Below the pieces are notes generated by a model. The model was not told the DNA's origin. It made no database searches and saw only the letters and a list, made by a program, of their open reading frames with translations. The position numbers and the translations under genes were made by a program. Below, one piece after another: positions 8,856 to 18,311 of a stretch of 41,200 nucleotides of DNA (its first letter is position 1; each line of letters opens with the position of its first letter). Source of the DNA: Haplomitrium mnioides (lineage: Eukaryota > Marchantiophyta > Haplomitriopsida > Calobryales); contig JBNGIS010031703.1 in NCBI GenBank assembly GCA_049999725.1, forward strand, positions 1 through 41,200, written 5' to 3'.

Positions 8856-10234
8856 AGAGAACAAGACAAAAAGAGATCCACCTCTGGATCTGTGATTACC
8901 GTATGTACGAGATGGGGCTATCTCCTGGAGCAGTAAATTGCAGAAGACTGTTGGAAATTGCAGCTCACAATTTGCTGCTGTACATTATGCTCAAGTGATG
9001 ATCCTGAGCATGTTATTTGTATAGGCATTTGATTTCCTCTCTAGTTTAGCTCCTAACTAGTTTAGAGAGGAATTTGGGGATAGTGCCATGTCAAGGCACC
9101 TTGTGGTGACATGTGTCAGCACCAGGAGGCTCCTTAGGGACATTAATATTTCTTGTCCCTTGCATAAGATAGATGAAGCACATGCATCGTGCATGTGCTC
9201 ACAGGAAGAAAAGACATAGGAGTATAGGTGAAAAATTGAATGTGCAGCTCTTGTCCATACTCGTAGAAAAGTCTGCTTCACCTGCACTGATTCAAGCGCC
9301 TACAGCTTTTCAAGCTGGGTGCCCATAGAAATCCAGCCAATGGCTGGTATTGTAATGTGTATATAAATTAGAGGACGAGGAGCTCATTGCATCCTCATTG
9401 CAAACACATTTCACTTGATCACTTGTAACCCGTTTTTGTGCATTCAAGGGAGACTCGCGTGCAGAAGAGGAGAGTCGTTTTTCTCATCAAAGGTGGCATC
9501 ATGAGTCAGGGCGACTTATTTTCTTGCAAGCCGAGGACCTCACGAACAGGTAGCTGCATTTTGTGCATCGTAAGGAGCTGCGATCAAGCCTGGGAGGAGT
9601 TCGCTGCTTTTTTGTGCATAGGAGAAATCACAAAGCAGTTGCGATTTGGCCTGGGAGGAAGGCGACCTGCGTTTTCGTGTCTGGAAGGAGGTCACGAGCA
9701 CCTGCTCTTGCGAACCTGCTGACGGGAGGAGAGATCTGCGTTCGCGAATCTGCTGGCACGCGAAACTTCAGCGAGCTGACGTTTTTACTTCTCCCTCTTT
9801 CTTGCGATTCTCAGCTGTAGTGGATTTTCGCTGCTGCAATATCATCAAATCGATTTTGATATTTCCAACAAAGACTACTGCCCATTCAACTACTGAAGCT
9901 GAGTACATGGCATTGACACATGCCAGTAAGGAAACTGTGTGGCTACGCAGGTTGCATGAAGAGATTGGATTCAAGCAAGGCACGCCTACCACAATCGAGT
10001 GTGACAACCAAGGATGTGTGAAACTGACCATCAACCCAGTTAACCATCCAAAGATGAAACACATTGATACTCAGTACCACTTCATAAGAGACCTGATTGG
10101 AAATGAGGTGGAACTGGAATATTGTGTGACAGAAGAGATGTGACCTGACATTCTCACCAAAGCATTACCCAGAGAAAAGCACTTCAAGCTGATCAGCAAA
10201 ATTGGGATGTACAGCAACATGCAATAAGTCAGAG
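8856..10234 (+). pseudogene. copia RNase H, 3' pieces of C1, split by a solo LTR
   Basis: After the LINE the copia frame resumes near 8860 with TRQKRSTSG and reaches GAISWSSK just before 8948. The solo LTR with its duplicated AAGAC lies between. From 9871 the text continues KTTAHSTTEAEYMALTHASK, then ECDNQGCVKL, HPKMKHIDTQYHFIRD and, past a TGA at 10141-10143, PDILTKALPREKHFKLI. This is the C-terminal end of a copia RNase H/pol, directly followed by the 3' LTR at 10235. The small frame slips and the stop show it is an old copy. Confidence 0.85.
8949..9870 (+). mobile_element. Solo LTR (922 bp) with 5-bp TSD
   Basis: It begins TGTTGGAAA and ends TTTCCAACA, a perfect 9-bp terminal inverted repeat with TG...CA ends. 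AAGAC precedes it (8944-8948) and follows it (9871-9875), a 5-bp duplication. A TATATAAA box at 9360-9367 gives a + orientation for the internal promoter. No gag or pol lies inside, so this is an LTR left after recombination between two LTRs. It differs in sequence from the LTR at 10235, so it belongs to another family. It lies exactly inside the RNase H reading frame of the older copia C1. Confidence 0.93.
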
Positions 10235-11002
10235 TGTTGGAAATGTATCTTTTACTGCTGTAGATTAGCCATACTAACAAATTGTTAGTTATGATTAGCT
10301 AGCTTACCTTTGCTAGCTGTTCAATAATTTTTTAGGGGCTGGCAAGTTTTATTCACTGGAGGCCCACTTGAGACATTTATGCTTGTGACAGTGAGCAATA
10401 GGCTCAGAAAATAGGACGTTTGTTAAGATAGTCAGAAGGGACGCCGATTCAAGCGATTCCCCTGGCACTGGTTGAAGTTTGTTGGATCCACTCTATTCAA
10501 TACCGGGCAACTTGTATGTCAGAGTAAGCTGACCTCTAATCTGTATATATACAAGAGGAGTCCTCTTTAGATGTGTCCTCAGTAAGCCATCAACTTCCCA
10601 GCATCTTGAGCAGATTGTGAATGGTAAGTAGGAGCAGGAGTTGATTTCCTGGTTTTTTGACTCTCCTGAATATTCGTGTTTTTCGTCTTTGAGGCAGCGA
10701 ACTTCGTTTTTGATGAGGGAATGTCAGGCGAGCTTTGTTTTCGACAAGCGAGTCTCTGTTGAACTTGTTTTCGACAGGTAAGTGAATGCCAAAAACCGCG
10801 TCTACCCTAAACGAAATTTCCATCTCTTTGAAGCTGATTTCTGGAGCATTGCGACCCTGATTCCTGGTGTATCACAACCTGATTTCTGGTGACTCTCGAT
10901 TCTGATCTCAGGTGTCTCCTTTGACACACATTTCGTGTTAAGTGCTCTCTCTCGACAGCCTCTCAATTCTTCACGTGGATTTTAGAAGTTTATTTTCTAA
11001 TA
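10235..11002 (+). repeat. 3' LTR of copia C1
   Basis: It begins TGTTGGAAATGTATC straight after the end of pol, in the expected place for a 3' LTR. A TATATATA box is at about 10544-10551. The 3' end is set tentatively at 11002, where TTTCTAATA resembles a mutated TTTCCAACA terminus. The first 90 bases resemble the reverse complement of about 12020-12110, so both belong to one family. No purine-rich tract is obvious before it in this copy. Confidence 0.6.
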
Positions 11003-11329
11003 GGCCTGCTGGGGAAGTGGGTTATGAAGACTGTCCTGCCAGGTGACTCAACATGCAAAACATTCTTAATGTATACAGCCAGCCAAGCTAGACTACTCAG
11101 TAAACTAGGTTGGGTTTGTGGACAGTAGCTGACTGCAGATCCTCGTGTTGGTCTACCTCTCAGATGTGGAAGGAGATATGGCACGCTTGGTCGGTACTTC
11201 CCAGAGTCCTTGAAGAGGTTGTGAGCATAAACATCTGGTGGAATAAACTGGGAGATAATTCACTGCTGGCGGCAAACAAGAGCTGGCCAGCCTTGACATG
11301 GTCTCAGGCAGGATCAACGTGATTGGGGA

Positions 11330-11475
11330 CCTATGGAATTGTCAAACATTCGAGTTCCTTGAGTGGGCCAAGGTGCAAGAACGCTACCAGGTTTCACAAA
11401 GCACATGAGCGGAAATGGCCCTCACATACAGCACGGGAAGTCATCTGGATCAGAAGGCTCCTGGCAGAGGTGATG
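11330..11475 (+). pseudogene. Remnant of a third copia RNase H
   Basis: Scattered across frames are VSQST (about 11390), AEMALTY (about 11411) and AREVIWIRRLLAE (about 11436-11473), which match the copia sequence S.STTEAEYMALS.A.REVIWIRRLL. Wording such as REVIWIRRLL differs from the KETVWLRRLHEE of C1, so the source is another copia lineage. It is too decayed to delimit. The flanks 11003-11329 and 11476-12010 show nothing I recognise. Confidence 0.5.
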
Positions 11476-12019
11476 GAAAGTAATAACAATTTCCATGTTT
11501 AGAGTTGAGGATGCTGACGTTCAGAGAAAGAAGCACTAACCACCTTTACAGATGGAGACCTGAAGTCATGAAATGCAGAAGGGTCACCTCCAGCCGAAGT
11601 TGCGATATTCAGGATCGTGTTTGGAGTGGGAAATGAGGTTGGCACGATTATCAGAATAAGCAGAAAAAGGAGGTTGTGGGATGACTGCGTGATGCTGTAA
11701 TATGCTCGATACGGACACAGACGGGAGTCATGAATGATGGTGGCCCATGCTTGTTTTGCTGAGGATAATCCTGAATATGGGTTCTCATGTTCATATACAC
11801 AAATCGATAGAATACATTTGGGCACCCCTGTTACAACGGGCGCACGTTATTCACAAATAGGCCAGAACCCAGAACAGTGGTGTCGCTTGGCTGCGGTGAC
11901 TATGGATGCAATGCGCATTCTGCATGTGTATTATTCACTAACACCCATATTTGAGCATGTCAGGCAGCATGCATCAAAGTTTGTAAAGGGCCTTCTTATA
12001 GAACTAGTTTAGCCTCAAC

Positions 12020-13530
12020 AAATCCCAATAGCTAACAAACAAATTAGCCCACATAACTAACATTTGTTAGTTATGACTAATCTAAACCAGCAAGAGATAC
12101 ATATCCAACACTCCCACTTATCGCTTGTTGCTGTGCATCCCCTTATGTTAATCAGCTTGAAGTGCCTCTGTTTGGGCAATGCTTGGTGAGAACGTCAGCT
12201 GCCATCTCCACTTGAATCCAATCAAGTGACCTGCAAATCCACACAGGTTCTTTTCAGGCACATAGATACGCCATATACTCAGCTTCAGTTCATTCAAGGG
12301 AAGTGGTCCTCTGCATTTTACTGCTCCAGGAGATTGCTACATCTCCCACAGTAAACATATGCGCAGTATTGGATCTCCCTTGTGTCAAGAACACTTCCCC
12401 CTATCTTGTCACTGCACCCTAGTAAGCTTGATCTCTTTATCACTGAGCAGGTGATAACAGAACCATGTACCCTTCAAGTACCTTTTGAAAGTTTCAATCA
12501 GCACCAAGTGCAGGCTTTGCAACTTCACTTTGCTGTTTGAGCTCCTTGCATCCCTGTTACCAATCACCTGTGTCCCAAATATGTGGTGTACCCCTCCAAG
12601 GTCCACATCTCAAATGGGTTACTCAGACCATGTTTCATGCTGTGCAGCAAATTCAGAAACCGCTGAATAACAGCAGGTTGTATACAGTGATAGTGATGAT
12701 AAACCCCTTAACCTCTGAGCAGTACAATCTGTGATTGGATGTGCTTCTAGAATATCCATCACGTCACAAGTATTGGTCTATCTTCTCTAACCATGCTCTT
12801 AAGGACAGCTACAGTCCATATAGAGACTTCCAAAGGAGACACACACCCTGTGTTCCTTTTCAGGTGCCTACCCTGCAGGTTGCACCATACAGATCACTTC
12901 CTTGAGATCTTCATGCAGAAAACCTGAGTTCACATCCATCTGATGAGTTTCCTTCCTGTCCATCAGCTACTGCAATGATCAGTTAGCAGCGGATTGAATG
13001 TTTCTTGAAAATAAAATACCATCATTCTGGAGATATCCGTAGGCTGCCAGGTGTCCTTTGTACTTGGTGACTGCAGCTCCACGCTTGAGCTCCCAACACC
13101 CATTTGCACCCAATAGCTTTCCTGCCTTCTGGTAAATCTAATAGAATCCAACTCCCAATCTGTATCAAGGATTGGCACTCCTATTTTGTAGCCTACTCCC
13201 ACTGTTTAGCATAATCCCATTTCATGGCATGCGTTAGGCTGGTTCGTTCTTGCTCAAGAACAACTTTTGCCTCAGTTTCCTTTCTTCCAAGCCTGAAAAT
13301 CAGTCTTCATCAAAGTCTCTGTGACTTCTTCACAGATTGTAATACCATTTCCTTGCGTTCTTCAGATTCCTCTAGGATAGCTGGTCCACATTCTGGTAAA
13401 CTGTTGTCCAGAAGTCTGACCAGTTCACTATCACCTAGAGTGATCCTCAGAATATCAGGGAGGGCAGGGGTTGGATTTGCATCCACCCTGTTGGTTAGCT
13501 CCCACAATTGGCGGCCAGCAGCAAAGGGAT
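12020..13530 (-). pseudogene. copia element C2 (same family as C1), decayed
   Basis: Read on the minus strand. Near 13220-13110 there is SIRFTRRQ and a Lys/Trp-rich stretch, then FQETFNP (about 13000). Next come pieces matching MDV.S.FL..DL and MVQPAG (about 12870-12950). Near 12620-12530 are F.M.DLGGVHHIFG.QVIGNRDARS, close to C1's DLGEVHYILGPEVIRDRDARS. An RNase H tail with TKALP-type wording (about 12190) leads to a purine-rich AAGTGGGAG at 12111-12119, a likely polypurine tract. The LTR starts TGTTGGATATGT at 12110 and runs to lower coordinates; its far end is not clear. Many frame breaks and internal deletions. It faces C1, so the two 3' LTRs lie between the two pol remnants. Confidence 0.65.
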
Positions 13531-13561
13531 GTGCTTCCTAACCGCACTTCTTTTCCCAAAT

Positions 13562-13743
13562 GAGAGCCAGGTCTCCATGGAGTAGCCTTCGACATGCTGA
13601 CAACGAGAGTTTTCCAGCAGCCCAAAATCTTTGAACCAGCCCAAAAACCTTTGAGAGCCAGGTCTCCATGGAGTAGTCTTTGACATGCTGACAAAGCGAG
13701 TTTTCCAGCTGCCCAAAACCTTTGAATCAGCCCAAAAACCTTT
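13562..13743. repeat. Two 91-bp tandem units
   Basis: Units 13562-13652 and 13653-13743 both begin GAGAGCCAGGTCTCCATGGA and contain CAGCCCAAAA(C/A) twice. They are about 90% alike by eye. Function unknown; they lie next to the decayed copia C2 and may belong to its 5' region. Confidence 0.75.
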
Positions 13744-13982
13744 GGACACCTCAAAGCCCAAAAAATTTACTTGGCAGTGTCACACATCATCACTCTGCCG
13801 TTTCAGGACAACTGCATGTGTCTCAATGCTGTGTTTGGGCTCACACAGCATGCAACCCACTATGCACAGCCTAGGAGAGCACTTACAACCCTGAAAAATT
13901 GCACTTGCATCCCTGAAAATTCTGCTCACAAGCACCTCTGCTCGATGTCTTGATCTTCACACAAATGCTATCTTATTTCTTG

Positions 13983-14245
13983 AAGGAAGCTCAAGTTCAA
14001 GGCAATGTTTCATCACGTTTTCCATCCCGCAACACCAGAGTTCACGAACCATTACGAGCAACTACTCTTTGCGTTTTTCAGCCTGCAACGCCAGTGTTCA
14101 CGAACCATCATGAGCAACACCAGTGTGCACGAGCCATCACCTGAAGGCTATCCCCTACTTGCTCGAAGGAAGCTCAGAACTCATCCCTTTTTCTGCAGCC
14201 TGCGAAGCCAGCCTTCACAAACTATCACGAGCAACGCGACTCATC
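13983..14245. repeat. Degenerate repeats around a TTCACGAACCATNACGAGCAAC core
   Basis: The core appears at about 14041, 14097, 14126 (partial) and 14213, at uneven 29-90 base spacing, each copy preceded by CAGCCTGC(A/G)A or CCCGCAACACC. The short open frames here are products of the repeat. Possibly the U5 side of a decayed LTR; not proven. The flanks 13744-13982 and 14246-14449 show no recognisable feature. Confidence 0.45.
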
Positions 14246-14449
14246 ATGTTTTTCTGCTGTCCATGCTTCCTTTGATTGTCTGCATTTTACCTTGTGCAGA
14301 TTTCTGACTCAAAACTCCTCTGAAGCATATCGACATTCTTGTCACCACCTGAGGAGATCCATCAAATGCATCAAATGCAGCTTAGATGTGTTGGCATCGC
14401 ATGTCCACACCTCGCATGTCCACACACATGCAACTTTTTAGATGCAAGT

Positions 14450-14528
14450 ATTTCAGAATCTGAGAAAGGCTTAGAAGTAAATATTATTTATAAGCACAAC
14501 TAACCAGAGTATGCAAGCATTCAGATGC
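14450..14528 (+). mobile_element. PLE thumb fragment, sense orientation, inverted against its neighbour
   Basis: About 80 bases match the reverse complement of about 145-235, the part coding SEKG.EVNIF.KRNLPEYAGIQ. It abuts PLE sequence in the opposite direction at about 14529, which corresponds to about position 571 of copy 1. This forms an inverted junction with about 335 bases of the element missing between the arms. Confidence 0.6.
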
Positions 14529-16105
14529 TCAGAATGCCTTATCTACTAGAAAGTCAAGTCAGCAAATGAGACCCGTGGCTTCTACTAACTAAAGACTTCA
14601 GGTTTTCCAGAGAGATTAATTTTCTTAAACTTTTAAGCCAAATGCACTTAAAATCAAGGGTTGTTTAATGAACAACCAGGAATTTGAGACTTAAACAGCT
14701 TACTAGAAACTTTAAACGGTTAAAAAGCTCGTTCTGCTTTAAAACCTATATATGAATAAAGAGTAAAAAAGTTAAGAGACTGAAGAACTACTAAAGGAGA
14801 GGGTGGACTAGGTGAAGTACACTGCCTTCTAGGCATTCGTGTGACCGGAGACAAAGAAATTGGGATCAAAATTCTCAGAATTCATAATTCTAGAGGAACT
14901 TATAAAGCTTATCACTAAAGAAACTTCTGCAGAATGTTTCAGGACCCAGTTAACTTCACAAGATACACTAGCTCTGTAAAGAGTGTTCACCCAAAAGTCA
15001 TGGACATTAGGATGCAATGATTTGTAGCAATAACTAAGCCAATTCAAAACATCTGCAAGACTTGTAGCACAGGCAGCATTGATAAACGTCAGCTTTAAAG
15101 GTAATTTACGAAACTTCCAAGAGCACAATGAAGGTGAGCCTTGGTCCTACCTTGTAGACTTTGAAACAGTGATGACTGACGAATTTATTGTGAGACTCAG
15201 AAACATCAGCACAAATAAAAGCGAGCCTAGGTCCTACCTTGTAGACTTTAAAACAGTGATGACTAACAAATTTATTGTGAGACTCAAAAACATCAGCTTC
15301 GCACAAATATCCAACCTTTGGTAAGTGTCTAAGGAATAATCAAATAGAATTCAATTAAAGTCCAGAACCAGCCCTAGGGCCACAAGGACTAAGAGTACAA
15401 TGCGCACAAGAGTGAGGAATGGTGCAAAAAACAGAGTAGTAAGCTAAAAATGTCAGAGCAAAAAAAGATAAGTGGGGACAAACCCACATGTGAGTCATAT
15501 GCTCACTCACTCTCTTGTCTCTAATCTTGTCTTTTTTTTGAGACCTAAGCATCATGAGTTCACAGGAGAAGATCGTTGATCATGGTATTTGGGATTAAGA
15601 ATACAAGTCCTTTGGTAGTAAGGGAGAGTACAACTCACTGAGAAATGGTAGACACATAATGTTTTTACAAACAAACACAAAATTATTACTACATTTGTCC
15701 ATGTATGCAATCACAAAGTTTTTCAGGAAGTTCTTTACCACTCAGGTATAAACAAAACAAGTGAGATGAAGAACAAGAATAACTCTGAAGAGACAAGCAG
15801 TCCAATTTCAATCATCTCGCTTTACAAGAAGAACTCTGAAGAGACCAGTCCAACTTGGATCTCACTGCTTTAGAGCACCAACTGGGTGCATATCTTGTAC
15901 TGCCAAAAAAATCTTCTGAGTCATTGGCATGACTTTGTAGACCATTTTCTATAGCACTCAATAAAGAAAAATAGACAGACAATTCTAAATTTTGTACTGT
16001 AAGAAAACAAGTGCTTATTAAGAATATTGAGATTAGCTGTGCCCACATTGAGGATCTAAGAAAGGAACAATCTGAGAACAGGCACAGTTTACAGCTATAA
16101 CATTT
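14529..16105 (-). pseudogene. PLE copy 3, decayed, with a nested LINE fragment
   Basis: The order matches 571-1580 of copy 1, with many small deletions. Minus-strand pieces include WKFRKLPLKLTFINAACATSLADVLNWLSYCYKSLHPNVHDFWVNTLYRA in two overlapping parts (about 15128-14960) and a degraded MDK...CKK.Y region (about 15650-15700). A short internal duplication around 15130-15300 repeats the GPR.SF.C...AD. segment twice. A LINE 3' fragment interrupts it at 15324-15608. Much more diverged than copies 1 and 2, so it is an older insertion of the same family. Confidence 0.75.
15324..15608 (-). mobile_element. 5'-truncated LINE 3' end nested in PLE copy 3
   Basis: The segment 15341-15600 follows 2500-2740 of the big LINE closely (AGCCCTAGGGCCA.AAGGACT, ACAATGCGCACAAGAGTG, GACAAACCC, TGAGTCATATGCTCACTC). 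CCTTTGGTA is present at 15315-15323 and again at 15609-15617, and the surrounding PLE sequence continues on the right, so this is a target duplication, possibly up to about 20 bases with mismatches. The tail here is short (AAATAGAATTC). Confidence 0.8.
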
Positions 16106-16117
16106 AAAGGCTTTTAT

Positions 16118-16409
16118 TTTTATTTTTGTTTATTTTTGACCGAAAGCAAACAACTTTATTTGCTTTCAAGCATCAAAGGTACAATCGCGGCCAGCAATCA
16201 GGCCGAGCGGCAAAACCATCAACCATTCAATCCCTTTCAGGATCTAGCCTGGTAAATCAAAGTAACACTATACCCTCAATCCAGATTACTACTAACATTC
16301 AGATTCCAGTAAACACTGTCTTCATCACGTATACAGAGATTTCAACCCGTCTCATCCAGATTTTCTTTTTCGAGCAGTACATATCCATGTGTGACTTCTC
16401 GAAAACTAT
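16118..16409 (-). mobile_element. Small A-tailed retrocopy with 15-bp TSD
   Basis: The 15-mer tttaaaggcttttat flanks a 292-bp insert (16103-16117 and 16410-16424). On the minus strand the insert ends with AATAAA, then about 20 bases, then an A-rich tail (T-rich at 16118-16137 on +). This is the structure of a reverse-transcribed polyadenylated RNA: a truncated processed retrocopy or a SINE. I see no Pol III box pair and do not recognise the source RNA. The + strand open frame across it (about 16126-16443) reads through the target duplication and is not a gene. Confidence 0.75.
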
Positions 16410-16535
16410 TTTAAAGGCTTTTATGATCCAACCTTCTACTTAATTAATTATAGTTAAAATAGAATTGTCCCAGAGTTCTGGCATACTTACAGGGAACTAA
16501 AGGGGGAGACCAATACTTCCTAAGACTAGGAGGAT

Positions 16536-16905
16536 TATATATATCTTATAGGTATTGAGAGAGCTCCATACTTCCAAACTCAGGTAGCCAATCATAAGGT
16601 TAATCAAGATGATCTGTGCTGCAGATTGAAAAGACTAACAACCCAACCAACCCTCACCCCCAAAAAAACAAAACTAGAGCAGTGAGGTGATGCACACAGT
16701 GTTTGTCAAGTACTTGTTTCTCTAGGCAACATCATGATTGGTATTGACAGCTTACAACTACTTTACCACAAACTTCATCAGTTCCCGGTCATGGATATAA
16801 ATTATGCCAGAGGCAAAACTGAAGTCCAACGTTTGTCACTTTTCCAGAAGTGGTGAGAAAACATAGGCATATAGTTGGCTGCCGCTGCCCTCTTAACCCT
16901 TTTAA
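16536..16905 (-). mobile_element. PLE 3'-UTR fragment (copy 4)
   Basis: Reading on +, 16545-16905 parallels 3680-4150 of copy 2: CTCCATACTT, GTAGCCAATCATAA, GTTAATCAAGATGATCTGTG, CACAGTGTTTGTCAAG, AGTTCCC, GGATATAAATTATGCCA, AGAAGTGGTGAGAAAAC and CTGCCCTCT. It is the 3' terminus of the element, truncated at its 5' end near 16905. It follows the 5' end of copy 3 at about 430 bases in the same direction, a head-to-tail arrangement. Confidence 0.85.
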
Positions 16906-17925
16906 AACGAGGAACACAATCTAGCACTACAGGTAATCCAAGGATCAAGGAGAGTTGGATTCTATTAAGGTGGGCAGAAACTAAGACAGAGATTAGAAGG
17001 TCTCTACTGATCTTTTGGGAGAATGGACCAAGGGGATAGACATCTATTTGACAAAGTTACTGAAGACCAGAGAATGCTGCAGAGTGTGCTGGAACACTAC
17101 CTAAGTCTGAGGGACAAAAACTGGACAAAAAGAAAAGCATCCTAACTAAACTATGCAGCTTAAATTTCTGTAGTAAGCTTAAGCTAAACTTACCCTGGAA
17201 CATAAGCTTATCAAGAGACAAATTTTTAACTGAAAATCTCTGCAGCCTAAACTCTAGAAGACAACAAAGGGGGAAACAAACAGGCTGGGCTGACAAAAGG
17301 AGAGGTCCAGCAAGACTAGAGACACTACAGTTAACAATAGGGAGCAGAAGAAAGATTTGGCAGTGGTAAAGAAGAGAAAGTGCATGGAGAAATTACAGAT
17401 TTCCAAATTTTATCACTATTGTAGTAGAGAGAAAATTTAGAGCCTTTCCTCCAAAGTATAGGGGTTGGCTTGCAAAATCTAGGGGACAGACGGTTCCTGG
17501 ATTTACCCTCAATATTATAGCCCATAGGAGAAAAAGAATGTAATCTGTCCATCCAGCTATAAGTTCTACTTTAGAAGCCACTGCTTGGACTTTCTAGAAT
17601 CTATTAGATTATAAGCATCTCTAAAGTTTCCAATGAATTTAACCATGAGGAATTGAAGGGGCTTGCAAGCAGATGAATGGCAGTGAATAGCACACAATCT
17701 CTTGGCTTCCCTGACATGTTCTCAAAAGCTGATTTGCACGTTTGACTAACAGAAAGCATTTTCCTGTTGAACATATTGTTGATGACATAGATGGTACTTT
17801 TGTCAAGCACAGGGCTTAAAGGTTTGGAAGACTGTAAATTTTTCAGTCTGAGGCTTCTCAGGCTTTCTGAAATGTGCTGCCCTCCAGTGTCTTACTGTTT
17901 TCGTTAACTGGCCCTGTCAACTGTA
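16906..17925. other. Unassigned, no gene recognised
   Basis: No recognisable domain in any frame. A minus-strand frame at 17057-17296 (KNLSLDKLMFQGKFSLSLLQ) has a protein-like feel and could be the decayed N-terminal part of an element, but nothing confirms it. Base composition is like the surrounding transposon-derived DNA. Confidence 0.5.
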
Positions 17926-18311
17926 TTATGACTTCCGGGTAGGGGAAAATCTCACTTGATCTGCCCAGGTGCGAAGTTCCTTTAGATTATGTAGTGCTCC
18001 ATACAGCACGTCCCTGAGTATCTTTGTTTCCTCTATTTTGGTCACAGGGATGAGAGGCATCTCTTCCTCGCATTCATGATTGCATGGTAATGTGCACTGT
18101 CCTGGTGTGCCACTGACAGTTGTTGTCTCATGGCATATACTGCCACTTCACTGGTTTCCTCTGCATCTGCAATGGTCTCAGCCAGAAGTTGCATGTTGAA
18201 AGCTGCCAAACCTTTCAAGAGTGCCTACAAACTTGACATACTATATTCCACAGTGAGCGTTCTTGAGGTTACTTCAGTTTCCTGTTGTGGCACATTATAA
18301 CTTGCCCAACT
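17926..18311 (-). pseudogene. Broken, unrecognised coding remnant
   Basis: One frame from about 18311 reads EASWASYNVPQQETEVTSRT, a TAG, then LLKGLAAFNMQLLAETIADA and AVYAMRQQLSVAHQDSAHYH. At about 18060 a frame change continues ECEEEMPLIPVTKIEETKIL and LYGALHNLKELRTWADQVRF, ending SPTRKS and TAA at 17926-17928. The composition (alpha-helical, Glu/Leu/Ala-rich, no low complexity) is that of real protein, and both parts end cleanly. I do not recognise the family. It runs against the PRP40C-like gene and lies 1.2 kb upstream of it. It could be part of a transposon gene or a dead host gene. Confidence 0.5.

Larger units (their letters stand above)
1588..11002 (+). mobile_element. Ty1/copia element C1, interrupted by a LINE and a solo LTR
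   Basis: Three pieces in one orientation add up to the 3' half of a copia pol plus an LTR: 1588-2483 (RT to start of RNase H), about 8856-8948 (RNase H middle) and 9871-10234 (RNase H end), then a 3' LTR from 10235. The gaps are filled by a LINE (about 2484-8855) and a solo LTR (8949-9870). The protein motifs run on across each gap: GYCDGDWG before the LINE, RSTSG after it, GAISWSSK before the solo LTR and STTEAEYMA after it. The 5' half (gag, protease, integrase, 5' LTR) is not in the window. It may lie to the left, beyond PLE copy 1, if that PLE also inserted into this element. The copy is dead, with a stop at 2187-2189 and a frameshift at about 2220. Confidence 0.8.

Noticed and set aside
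16126-16443. 105-codon frame on +
   Set aside because: It spans a retrocopy in antisense and reads through the 15-bp duplication; no protein features.
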